In this document: in pieces, positions 46,700-59,499 of the stretch | Numbering within the stretch: position 1 is the first letter of the stretch | Layout: each line of letters begins with the position of its first letter | Notes under the pieces: generated by a model | What the model saw: the letters and a program-made list of their open reading frames with translations, nothing else | What the model was told of the DNA's origin: nothing | The model's database searches: none | Origin: Apostichopus japonicus | Taxonomy: Eukaryota > Echinodermata > Holothuroidea > Aspidochirotida > Stichopodidae | Assembly (NCBI RefSeq): GCF_037975245.1 | Contig: NC_092565.1 | Span: 3,485,499-3,549,498, forward strand | Length of the DNA: 64,000 nucleotides | Reading direction: 5' to 3' | Made by a program: the position numbers and the translations under genes

Positions 46700-49280
46700 T
46701 ATGTACAGGTGGTTAAGTGGGTTGGGTGGGGGTGGGGTGGGAGTGGGGGTTGGGGAAGGATAGCTTAACAGGAGGAAGCACATGTCACAGCTAATTTATT
46801 GTATGCTTCTGATGAAGTGCAGCACTTAATTGAATTCATGGAGAGCCGTTTTTATCCCTCACATTCGCATCTTCGATCCTTGAGTCTGATCGACGCACGT
46901 ATTTCGCCTTATATTATATAAAATATGTGGTGATATTTGGTTACAATATATAATATCACAACAGACAATTCCATCTTCGATATTATCTGCGAATTTTAAT
47001 ACAAACCACAACACTAAACCTTTTTGCTGCAACATGTTTATATCATGTGTCCATATAGACATATAGCACCTCCTTAAATTTCATATAAGATTCGGGACGG
47101 AGTTGTTATCATCATTCAGTGACAAGACTATGCGTTAACCTTGTTCGGCAACCATGAAACTGGCGAGAATTGAAGTACGTTGGTATGATTTACGAAACGA
47201 AACGGACTCCTTATAGGTTACACTTTACATAAAGCGATCCAATACAACGAGGCTCTTATAGCTCGACACATATACATTGTACTATATGCATCGAACATAC
47301 AGGAAGATCCCTATCACCTAATTTGCATATAGCCTATATGTATCTGACATCATTAAATGTTAAGTTTATCATCATCAGCTATACGTTTACATATAGCCTA
47401 CGTTAGAGTGATGATTTATACCTTCTTGCGGTTTAATCCTTGCAGCAGTTTAAGACACTTGTGTAAATGTACCGAGAACAGTAATAACTTTATGTCAGTT
47501 AAAAAAAAATACGAAAGTGCAAGCAATAAATTTAAACAGGTAAACAATGAAAGTTTATACACAATGAATCGGTATATCATATGAGAGCTTTATTAGCAAT
47601 TCCCGATCGTGTATAATATACCTGTACCCAATCCTCCGGTCGCATGCTTCTTTATAGAAGATGAGAATGCTATGGGTATAGCCTATATGCTTCACAAAGT
47701 ACACGTGGCTACCGTAGGTAAACATAACATTGATATTCTCCATCTCCATGTTGGCGTTAGGAATTGCCTACAGTGTTGTAATATTATAGTAAACTAAAGT
47801 CTTAGTCGTAAAGCAATATACTTGACGCTGAATACAGGAGTCGTGTTTTCACCTTAATGTCCAAAAAGACCTGTTAGAAATTTCTGCACATTATTAAATC
47901 ATGATATTACAAAGACGCGCTGCAGTTATAGCCCTGATCACACCTAGACCGCTCTCGTACAGTTTATATAGGCTCTATAATAGGTTAACAATCTTCAAAC
48001 TTATTAATGTGCATAACATTAATTTTTGGACGATGTTTATAGAATGCAGTACTTCATACCGTTTTTATCGTGTAAGGGTAATCGTCCATAGAAGAGATGC
48101 AATAACCATTAATTGAAGGCAAGCAAACTGGCTCCACGTATATACAACACCATACACCAAAAATACATCGGCTAAATCTATACACACTTTGTATTGTTTT
48201 TAGCTCATTATAATTCACTCTTCGTTGTGTTTGCGTAACGTCACGTTACTTAAGAAGAGCCACGAGGTATAGGTCAAGTTTTGTACGTTTGAATTTGTCC
48301 TTCGTTCTTCTTTTCGTGAGGACCTCCATTTCATAACTGAAGTAAAAGTGGATCTTTCATCCGATTATTATACATGACAATTCAGTACTATAGCTGGTAG
48401 TAGCTGGGTTTCCTTTATCAATTTGCTAGCACGAAGAGAGAGAGATCCCAAAATGCAAATTTGGATTTCACCCTTTTAAAAATTGTAGGTCGACGACATG
48501 ACGAGCGGAATGACAAAACGTCTAGAAACTCCGAAATTGTAGTCAGGCACAGACCAGAAGCCCATAAAGTGTGCCTAGCATATACTTCAATTGCAGGAAA
48601 GCAATGGAAACAGTGAATTCGGGTGAAATTAGTCTAATGCAAGTCGAGCTTGCTTCCTGCTTAGCCTTATAGTCCCGGTATATCTTTCGTCATGGACCTT
48701 TTTTTGTGGTACTCTCTTAAAACCACCATATATGGAATAGACGTTAGAGTATTACGAAAATGCTGACTTCGCAATCTTTGTATATTGTATATTTGGGATC
48801 CAGGAGAAAAGATGGGGGGAAGTGGAGGGGATGTTATCGTTGTACACCTTGCCCAACTACAACCCCACACACAAACAAATTAAAACTCACGTGGTAACAT
48901 AATTATAGATCTAATTCATAGCCATTTACTTCACGTCTAACATTGCATGGTTTTTCTTGGGGTGGGGGGGGGTAGTCCCGTTTCCCCACATGGGAGTCGA
49001 CTTCAACGACTCCCAAGTTAATATCTCCTGCATGCGCCCCCGCATTCCATAATACTACAAAACTTGAATTTCCTAGCAATATTACCCCTTTCTAATAGTA
49101 TAAGCACTTCAAGACTAAATGAAGGACCATCGAAGTGCAATTTGAAAAATAACCCCAGGATGTCATTCAAAACTCGTTAATTAAACATGATCGTGTAAAT
49201 GAGTGAGAATATTCAAAGTATTGACACTTTGTGTTGAGAAAAGGACTTAAGTCATTCTGACGAACATGTACAATGCTTAG
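46700..49280. other. Non-coding stretch, no gene seen
   Basis: G-rich block at 46715-46755, otherwise AT-rich. Short open frames (47609-47797 and others) lack ATG starts, motifs or splice support. Confidence 0.45.
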
Positions 49281-49429
49281 TCACGAATGACTTGATACCA
49301 TTATATAATGTAACGATGTGCGTCCAAGCGGGAAGGGGAAGGGGGAGGGGAGGAGAGGGTCATTGGAGAGGGGTGGAAAAACCTGCGGTTCGAAAATATC
49401 CCCCAGAAGAATGTTATTACGGTGGCCTA

Positions 49430-49790
49430 ATGAGACATTTGAAATTTCGACTTTTTATACCGAATTTTCTACTTATTATTTCAAAATTGCGACTCCTTTA
49501 TCTCAACATTTCGAGTATTTTCTCGAAATGTAAGGTAGCGTTTTCTTCACAATGTTGACCTTTTCTCTCAGATGTTCTACTATTTTCAAAGTTTTAGCTA
49601 TGGATTTCCTCGACATGCCCTTTTATGCGGTATTACATTTTCGAAATTTCGACAGTGCATGTCAAAGTTGGACGTTGCAATGTCGAAACTTCGACATGAT
49701 GTTTCATCCCAAAATTTCGGAAATTAAAACCGGTATATCGAAATTTCCACGCAACAAAAATTGCAGAAAATTCCGCACCCCAAAAAATTG
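49430..49790. repeat. Degenerate array of aaatttcga-type motifs
   Basis: Variants of gaaatttcga, aaattgcgac, acatttcgag and gtcgaaacttcgac recur roughly every 20-40 bases. It appears to be a decayed minisatellite. The open frames across it are not credible genes. Confidence 0.55.
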
Positions 49791-49799
49791 AGACGTTCT

Positions 49800-51800
49800 C
49801 AGTTTATTCTGTTATTAATTTTGGTGTACCTTATCTTACAGGCGTTTACAATAGTATAAATGAATATCTTATAAAGTCAAGAATTTTATTCTCTACGGAA
49901 GTAATTGCGGAGTGAGTAAAAATATCTAAAGAAGTTTCATATAGGCTAGTCAAGCGATTTCACATTTAAATATAATAACTTATCAAGCGATATACATACG
50001 GTAAGCTACATCAGCAGTAGCCATGAAATTTTGGTGAAATCATCGCTTCAACTATACTGTGCATTTAATAATGTGACCTCCAAATACTGTACATCAATTA
50101 TTCACACAAAACAGTGTTCGTGACAAGAATTGTATGGTAAAATTTGTGTTATTTTATCTTGCTGTTACAGACTGCAGGAAAATCTTTGCTGGAAAAGTAG
50201 AGAGTTAAATACCACTTTATGGAAATCTTGATCCTCTCTGACACATAGATTCTCCCATCAACCATATTCTGGTATCCCTGAGATATATAGGTTTGGAAAG
50301 ATTTATTAACAAAAAATGACATGGTTATTCTATATCCGATGAATTTATTAGTTTACTTTTTAATTTATTCAATTGAAGTACATTATTTACTCAGTCGCAT
50401 TATCTCAGTTCTTTGAATTCAAATGAAACAAAGTAGCATAGCAACCAATAAACAAAGAATATATAGCACACCCCCCCCCCACAAAAAAAAATATATATAT
50501 ATAAATTAGCACGATTTGGTTTGACTAGTCATTGATCATTCCAAGTTTTATGCTATTCCATGAATTTGAGTCACTGCTTTAGTTAGCTCAGGAATCACAT
50601 TTGGCAAGGCTGTCACGTATAGAGTCAGTGTACTTATACGTTGTGTTTCTTGCACATTGTTTATGCTAGTTGATACTTAAATTACAGAATAGTGCACTTA
50701 TAAGTATAGATAGTAAAATTTCCTTACATATAATGAGGAAAAGGTTTTAAAATAACTAACACACAAACACACACACACAACATTTAGTTGTTTTGCATGT
50801 GTTTAATAATTGTATAGAAAGAGTGTTAAAGAGGCGAGAAAAAAAAAAACTACTCATTAAAGCTATAGGAGACACAACCCCAAACCTTCATCTTCCGCTT
50901 ATATTATAGAGGTCTTTGTGAAGAACAAACTCCGCCAAACACTTGTTCCGTTCGGGAGATAACTCAGTTTAAAACTCCGGGTATTGGGAGCTGCCATTTT
51001 GTAAATCTGTGATGTCATAGTGCCACTAAGATCTGAAAATCTTTTACTTTCTCTTTGTTTTTATATTTTCAAGGTAGAATGTTGAAAGTGCTGAGCCCGA
51101 AAGTAATGCCATAGTTAGGTCATGTTAACAGCTGCACTATATAAAATTCAGTATATTCAAAACTCATCTCCATTACAAAAAATAAACATTGTAATAAGTA
51201 AAAGAAAACAAACAAAACATGTGAGTCAAATGTGGCTCGATGACGTCATATTTAGACTTGATCAAGTCTTCAGACTCGTGTGTGAAATTGAATATTATTT
51301 TGCTTCATCTGTTTGGGGAAGTTGTTTTATGACAGTTATATCTCCATCAGATAGACCAATAATGAGGGTAAGGATTGTGACTTCTTAAATTATAACGGCT
51401 AATGAATATTCATGTCGTACAATTCTAGTATAGGATGTTGTGATTGGATTATATCTGCAATATTTGTGTAAGTAATGATCGATGGAGGGTTTGCTAATAC
51501 TTCTATACAAAGCAGATGACTTAACAAAACTGCAGCATGCTGCATTACTTACACGTGTAACTAATAACCAGAATTCAGACTCATTTTAATGCTAGGTTAT
51601 TTTCGCTACAAAAAATCCTTATATGTGTTAAAGCTGTGACACGTGACATTTGGGTTGGCATGGGCATCTGCTAGAATGGGACGGAGCGGGATACGACATG
51701 TTATACCACAAAACAGGAATTTGAAATCTTCTCCTCATCAGCCTGCAATGCAAGCGCAAATCCGCAGGTGGAGGGGTGGGTGCATGTGTACACCCCCCCC
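49800..51800. other. Non-coding stretch, no gene seen
   Basis: AT-rich, with (AC)n near 50768, a poly-C/poly-A/TA composite at 50469-50503, and a possible diverged repeat at 50840-51070. Confidence 0.45.
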
Positions 51801-51805
51801 CCCCC

Positions 51806-52924
51806 CACCTATTCAACTTCACACTAATGCAACCTCGCACTTAGAGACCTAATATATTATCCCACTTTCAACCTCACAATAATACAACCTTGCCCTTAGA
51901 CTTAATATATTTTCCCACTTTCAACCTCACACTAATGCAACAAGTTGCCCTTAGACATAATATATTATCCCACTTTCAACCTCACACTCTTGCAACCTTG
52001 CACTTAGACATAATATGTCATACCCCTTGCAACCTCACACTAATGTAACCTTGCACTTACACATAAATATATTATCCCCTTTCAACCTCACACTCATGCA
52101 ACCTTGCACTTACGAATAATATATTATCCCCTTTCAACCTCACAATAATACAACCTTGCCCTTAGACGTAATATATTATCCCACTTTCAACCTCACACTA
52201 ATGCAACAAGTTGCCCTTAGACATAATATATTATCCCCCTTTCAACCTCACACTACCTTGCACTTAGACATAATATGTTATACCCCTTGCAACCTCACAC
52301 TAATGTAACCTTGCACTTACACATAAATATGTTATCCACCCTTTCAACCTCACACTAATGCAACCTTGCACTTACGAATAATATATTATCCCCTTTCAAC
52401 CTCACACTCATGCAACCTTGCACTTAGACATAATATATTATCCCACCTTTCAACCTCACACTAATATAAAACTTTCCCCTTAGACCTAATATATTATCCC
52501 ACTTTCAATTCTCACACTAATACAACCTTGCACTTAGACATAATATATTATCCCCCTTTCAACCTCACACTCATGCAACCTTGCACTTAGACATAATATG
52601 TTATCCCTCTTTCAACGTCACACTCATGCAACCTTGCACTTCGACATGATATATTATCCCCCTTTCACCCTCACGCTAATGCAACCTTGCACTTACACAT
52701 AATATATTATCCCCCTTTCAACCTCACACTAATATAAAACTTTCCCCTTAGACCTAATATATTATCCCCCTTTCAACCTCACACTAATACAACCTTGCAC
52801 TTAGACATAATATATTATCCCTCTTTCAACCTCACACTCATGCAACCTTGCACTTAGACATAAATATGTTATCCCCTTTCAACCTCACACTAATGCAACA
52901 TCGCCCAAAGACCTAATATATTCT
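51806..52924. repeat. 53-bp satellite, about 21 copies, higher-order pattern
   Basis: About 21 tandem copies of a unit with the consensus parts tttcaacctcacactaatgc, aaccttgcacttagacataa and tatattatccc. Variants mark a period of about five units: gccctt followed by aagttgccc occurs in units 2-3 and again in 7-8, and aaaactttcccc occurs in units 13 and 18. A poly-C tract lies directly to the left. No coding potential. Confidence 0.95.
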
Positions 52925-53448
52925 AATTTATAGACCAAAGTCATACTCTAAATATGTCCCAGACTTCCCCTTTTGACGTTTAAACTAAATCCTCTGACTT
53001 TCCAGCTTCAATGACCACAGGATCACATCTCATCTTTTTTTAATCCTGGATCTGCCGCTGATAGGTATTCAACAAATTTCAAATCCAATGCATGAAAAGA
53101 GAAACGATTGATGGGAGAGGCAGCCCCCCCCCCCCCCACACACACACACACCCTCCCGCTTCCCCACTCCCATGTCAAACATATGTATGGAAGCCGTATA
53201 ACACAAACAGCTCAATTTTGGGTAAATTAACTCCTTCGAAATCCTCTGATTATAACAGACATGCTGTGACTTTTCGTTAAATCCACATCAGGTTGCTTGA
53301 GTCATTATGCATTATGGTATAAATGGTGCAAGAAAGATCGATTGCTCCAGGCAAATGCAATTAATGAGATGAATTTTGTTCATTACTTATTCCCAGATCT
53401 ATATTGCAATTTAATTAGATTATATTCTAGAAGTTGATGAACCAACGG

Positions 53449-53589
53449 AAAATAAATAGATAAATAAATATATATATATAAGAAAATAAATAGATAAATA
53501 AATATATATATATAAGAAAATAAATAGATAAATAAATATATATATATAAGAAAATAAATAGATAAATAAATATATATATATATATATAT
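53449..53589. repeat. 34-bp tandem repeat, four copies
   Basis: The unit gaaaataaatagataaataa followed by atatatatata is repeated four times, the last extended by TA dinucleotides. Confidence 0.95.
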
Positions 53590-54062
53590 GTATATGTATA
53601 ATGACTGTCAATTCCTTCCAGCTATAGGACCAGATGAGAAAAAAGCCTAACCAAATACAAATGTACCATTACATAAGAAAGAAATAATAAATCAAAGAAG
53701 GCTATTATTAAATGACGTTGAAAGTATTGAAAGGAGTTCGCTCTGGCCAAGAGCGATTATCTTATATAACCCCGGTATATTAAAAATACGTTCATTTTGA
53801 AGCTATGATGAGTCAGAGATGAAGACAATAAAATTTTCATTAACATTAGAAAATAAAATTATTTACACGGTTTGCGCAATTATGTAAACCGTGAATAGCA
53901 TGTTAAGTGAGAGGGTGTTCTAGAACTAGTGCGTTGCATTCGCTTATGTAATAACACAGTTTACAAGCTATTCTTTGTTAACCAAGATTTGATAAAGCTT
54001 CCATTCTCACTGTCAAATGTGTCAATCATGTAGCAGTTATATTCAATTCAGAACCCCCTACG

Positions 54063-54131
54063 CAGGTTGGGGAATTAGGGGGGGGTGTGGGGTTAGAGTT
54101 AGACTTGCGCTTACTGGTATTCAAGTTTTCA
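54063..54131. repeat. Dispersed repeat with a second copy at 62.85 kb
   Basis: caggttggggaatt, then gtgtggggtt, agttagacttgcgcttactg and gtattcaagttttca are shared with 62846-62923, with a G-rich variable middle. Confidence 0.85.
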
Positions 54132-57100
54132 GTTGCCCTGGCTTCAAGCGTGGAAATTATCGAGAGGGGGGAGCCCCCCCCCCAACAGCCTGATGGCAGG
54201 ACTTTCATGTAAGTTTTACATGCACTGCACTCCTCTTACGTTACCAACAAGTGTTTGTCGTTAACTGCAACGTATTTTGATATGTATGTATGTATGTGTA
54301 TATATATATACATATATATATATACATGAAAACGTAATGAGAATATATATATATATAGGTAGGCATGTAAAGGAGTTTCGTAACGGTTGATTTGGCCTAG
54401 CAGCCAGCCATTACAAATACCATGCAGATGAATAAAAGGAAATAAAATAGTAAATTATATTAATAATTATTACGAACAGCGGAATGTGACGTAAATTACA
54501 GCCCACCAGATTGGCAACAATTCAACAATTGCAGTATACAGCGAGACACCACAGACATTCTCATTGAATATTACTTCAGTCATAGCATACAGGAAATGAA
54601 TTAGCACTGTCGGTCTCTAGTGACTGATTAGAAATTCAAAATCATTAAACACAAAAAAATCACAACCATGCAGATGTCATAGCTTGCAATATTTATACCA
54701 TACTTTGGCGGCAAAGCTTTCGGCTATGCTGCATTTTCAATGCGTTGTTGGATAAAGACCTGTCAGATACTACGAGCAACGGGCTCAACTTCACTAGGCG
54801 TTAAACAGAAGTGTGTCAATGAGGGATTCACTTAGCCTACGTGTGGGATAATCTTTAAATTAACACCTCCAATTTTAAATAAAGCAACTTGACGCCTTTG
54901 ACAGGAAATTTGAATACACATAGCCGTTGTTGGTGGCCATTTCTTTGCAAAGTTCTAAATATACTATAGGCTATATTATCGAATGAAAAAAACAAATGGT
55001 AATTTGACCTACTTTTGTGTGCGTACGTAATCTCGACTGATCTATATATTGCGTGAGCCTGATGAGGCAGCCTCGCTCAAACGATATACATGTATATGGT
55101 TTATGACTTTAACAGATAATATTACCGTCAACCATACCAGCATCATTGATATATGTGATGGAAAAAATATGTCAAGAACAACTTGGCCAAATAGTCAAGA
55201 AAAATCTGATGTTATTCCGGTGATATCACAGATTCTAATGTCCCTTTCACACAAAATGTTGAGGACTTGATATGACGTCATCTAAACAAGCAACATGTGT
55301 CTTGTTTGCCATATTTATAAGGCTGTACAATTTTTATTTCCTGTAATAGAGACGGGAGTTGCAAATACTACATCTAATACATGCATAAATACGCATGACC
55401 GAAAGATTGCAATGGTTCTTTCTAATGTCAACAATGTTAACAATTTAACTTTGGAAATATGCAAAACAAACATAAAAGAGTTAGTAACAGGCTTCAGATC
55501 CTACTGACACCATGACGTCACAAGTTTACAAAATAACAGCTGCCAGAGACGACTTGAAAAATCTCTGTTTCAGAAGCAAATGATGATTGGTCTTGTGTTT
55601 CCTTGTATTAAGAGAAAAGCCTCAGTACAGTTAACTCTCATTGGATTCCCGCTAGATGTACGAATTGCCTATCGCTATCTCAACATGGTATACAAGTATG
55701 TAAATAATGCACATGTTACTTCACTCACACAGAACTCAGGCAAATATCTGAGGTGGTTGTAATATAATCATTATACCGGAAACAAAGTCTCCCGAGCGTT
55801 TTAGTTAATATCATTGTTACGGCACTTAGAACTTACCAAACATGACTTACATAGCCTACCTTTTCAAAACATCTGTAGAATCAAAGACCCCTAGGCTGAA
55901 TTAATAAAATAAAAAAATATGAAAAACGGGGGGTTTATTCAGGTCCAATTTTATTTCACGAATAAGGACACATGTGTATACGCTATGTATATGGATACGA
56001 ATATTTTGCATTTGCTTTAAAAAAAAAATGTTTTGTGGTGGTATATATGTCTTGAATTTCTGTTTCTCGAGATTTATCAGGTATGTTGGATCTGGTTGCA
56101 ATGCACCACCCTTGCTATTAATTGAATGAATCATAGGCCTATGTAATTTATTACAAATATTACTATAGAGATGCATGTATCCCGCATTTTATCTATACCT
56201 GCACAATTAAGTTCCGTTTCCAAAAAACGCAACAGAACCAAGTTCGAGGGGGTTCTTGATGATATATTGTCACTATAGAATTTTGACATATATTCTTATC
56301 TAGCTTCATGATAACCCGTTGGTTTCTCAATAAATTTGAGCTGAAATAGATATTTGGCATGTTGTCTGCACTCTGTTTGAACTGAACATGCTGTCTGTAC
56401 TGAAGTAATGTAACACTACACTGGTCATGTGTTTCCTAAATTGCATTTTCGCTAAACACAATCGACAATCGGGCAGTGTGTGTCATGTACCATTACCGTA
56501 TGTTACGGTATAGACTAATATAACTAAATATAACCAATTCAGTCATGGTTACGCAGGCTAATTAGTAGTTATGCATAGTCATGGATAGACTATCATTTGC
56601 TTGAAGTAACATTAGATCTGATCATAAAGAGAAAGCACCAAAAAAAAGTGTAAAGTATAGCTGTAAGAAAAAGAAGAATGAAGTTCCTAATTGTAATTTC
56701 AGAGAATGAAGATACTATAAGAACCTTTTCAAATTTTCTTCTGTCGGTAACCATAGTCGCCAAACTTTTTGATGTTATCGAAACGGAATGAGATTGTAAG
56801 GGTATCATGTACATGGGATAATCTTGTACTTAACAGGACTCGATGCTTAAACCCCACAAACATCTGCTTAAAATATTACCGTGCTTCATAACAAGCTTGA
56901 TGTAGATTTGTTCACTGTATATACATTATACTACCACTCTATATGGTAGTATCATGTTTGCTTGCATTGCGCTGAAGCAACCAACCCTGTTATAGAAAAG
57001 AAAGCCTTACAATACGTAATGAGATTTATACGTTAAATATAATATGCATACCAATTATTGGCACTTAACTCTGATATCAAACCATGTAAGTATGTTCTAT

Positions 57101-57231
57101 ACCATGCAGGATAAATCTATCTTGCTGTTTTTGTATTTTCGATCTTACCGACCTATATTCCCAAGTGTGATCGTCTCGTTAATGTTGCGTGCATGTCGAT
57201 TCGGATATGATACAACGATGGCTTCATCGTA

Positions 57232-57631
57232 TATGGCAAGCCATGTGGGACAAACACCGCATAATATATCCGCGTATTAATTCGAATATACATGTGTTGT
57301 ACATGTGTTAAGTTTCGCTTTTTGAAGCGATCTCGAGAGCCCGCCAAAACATTTATCGTTGGTATATGTACACAGCAAGAGCGGAAATGTTTTTTCGTGT
57401 ATATTCTAATTAATCCGTGCATACATTGGATTTAATCTTCATATGTATTTTATTTAATACGTGTATATATTCGAATTAATACGTGGATATATTCGAATTA
57501 ATACGCGGATATATTTAAGCCATATGATTGGCTCATAATATTTACGCGTATATATTCCAATTAATAGGCGTATATATTCCAATCAATACGCGGATATATT
57601 ATGCAGTGTTTGTCCCATATGGCTTGCCATA
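57232..57631. mobile_element. 400-bp MITE with long inverted ends
   Basis: The ends are inverted over roughly 50 bases: TATGGCAAGCCAT, then tgggacaaacac and gcataatatatccgcgtatt on the left, and the reverse complement on the right. Flanks carry a 6-bp direct repeat, ATCGTA (57226-57231 and 57632-57637). The right half is made of several copies of a short unit, aatacgcggatatatt with variants acgtgg and gcgtat, themselves near-palindromic with ttcgaatta. There is no coding sequence. The superfamily is not identified. Confidence 0.88.
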
Positions 57632-57639
57632 ATCGTATA

Positions 57640-59344
57640 GTGGTATACAGGGACATGGTGTCTAGTTTCAGTTTTATATCTCCATATCACCTCAGTGATC
57701 GGTAAAAGAGACATTTATACGGTAAATTTTAATTAACAATCAAGAGATAAACAAAATGACAAATAACATATAAAGTGAGAGCGTAGGGAGTAAAACGAAA
57801 TGTTATTAATGTTAAAGTCCAGTACCATGTTGTTATTCGACTTGACCAATCACCTTTCATTTCAAATAATGCAGTTTTTTGTTGTTCCCTTTTCAGATTT
57901 CCTTTTTGGTTTTGATTTAACTCTAATTCGAACATATTTTTTTCTTGGGGGGGGGGCAAAAAAGTTTCAAAATTCAATAAAATAATTAATAATGTCGAAA
58001 ACTAAATATCATATGGTGAGTGCAAGTGGCAGGATGTCTCTAATGGCTTGCTGAATTGTAAGCTCCGCGTGATATCACTCCCTTGTTGGTGTTGTCAAAT
58101 TTCTGGAATCTGAAGTCTAACTCCAAAACAGCTGTCTTACGATATCGATTGTACACCGTATGCCGTCTTTAAGCTGTATCAACAAAACTGAATCAACACG
58201 TCTACATTTGGATGTCAATTTGCACCTATATACTACTACATACATACAGCGAAGAAGTTTTTTTTTATTGTTTAAATTTAAGTCTCAGGAAATCTGTTAT
58301 TCTCTCTCACAACATGGCAGTCTATATGAGTTATTATTGCGTCATACATAGTATTCATTTGATAAAACCTTGTGTTCTCTAGTAACGTATATATAGGGTT
58401 ATGAATTCATACAGCACTGTGTCCATGACTAATTGGATCGAGTATATATATGTGACTTAAATTGTATTTAGCAAAACAAAACTAGCAATGGCTCTGTATG
58501 TATATAGTGTATGATAATTAATACAGATCAATTCAAAAATCCGGATAATTTACGTTTCAATAACAAAATTATGGAATTCTACCAGAAGAGGACGACAAAA
58601 CTTTGACGACTTGTTATAAGCGTCAAATTCAACACATGCAGATATGAAGATCAACCCCCCCCCCCGCCCCTCCCACCCACCCCCCACCTTCCGCGTACAT
58701 TCACCCATCTCCGAAATGTTCAGCTATAATTTAGAGAAGAGAGAAATCGGAAATTGCAAAGAAAAGCGTTTCTATATAAGATATTTCCTGTACCTCGAGC
58801 GTACATATGGCTATAACAAATACGTGTATTAATGTTTAGAGTTTGAGGGTAACAAGGCCTCAACAGGCATTTGCGTCTTATGAATACGGCAATGTATGAT
58901 TCATCCATCTGTATGGAGCAGGAGTTAACAAAAACCAAACTTGTGATAATCTTGTAAAGTAGACAGACGAAGCCACTTACGAATAGAAATAAAATGCCCC
59001 AAGCGTACTTTACACTCCTTTTTTTCCCTCTTTTATTTCCTATACATAGAATTTAATTACGCGAAATTGCAGTGACTTTCTTCTTTAGTATGTTCTTCCC
59101 TTTAACACTCCAGAAAGCATTAGCGTATAATTGAACCATGACAAAGAATTGGGCTGAGGCGAACCAGTGTAGATTAGTCAATCTTGAGTTGTTCACACAA
59201 TATGTTTATTAACCTGAAGTAGCAGCGTTTTTATACACAGAATGCATCCACAGCAACACCTGTCAAAAATTAACGCTATTATAGGAAAGGAAATGATATT
59301 ATGTTAATTCCAGACCAATATGAGAGTTTTGCTACAGGCGAGAG

Positions 59345-59345
<1 letters not shown>
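57640..59345. other. Non-coding stretch, no gene seen
   Basis: AT-rich with a G run near 57948 and a C-rich block at 58655-58690. Confidence 0.45.

Positions 59346-59348
<3 letters not shown>

Positions 59349-59423
<75 letters not shown>
59349..59423. repeat. (TA)n microsatellite
   Basis: About 75 bases of TA, with a second short run at 59472-59490. Confidence 0.97.
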
Positions 59424-59427
<4 letters not shown>

Positions 59428-59499
59428 TTTTTCACTGTTCTTGATTTTCCAACTCATTACGATTTTCATTTATATATATATATATATATCCCATAAAAG

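Larger units (their letters stand above)
52930..57220. other. Non-coding stretch with several repeats
   Basis: Includes the 34-bp tandem array at 53.45 kb, a dispersed repeat at 54.06 kb and TA runs at 54298-54356. Three open segments in one frame lie at 55049-55762, interrupted by stops, with no recognised domain. Confidence 0.45.
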
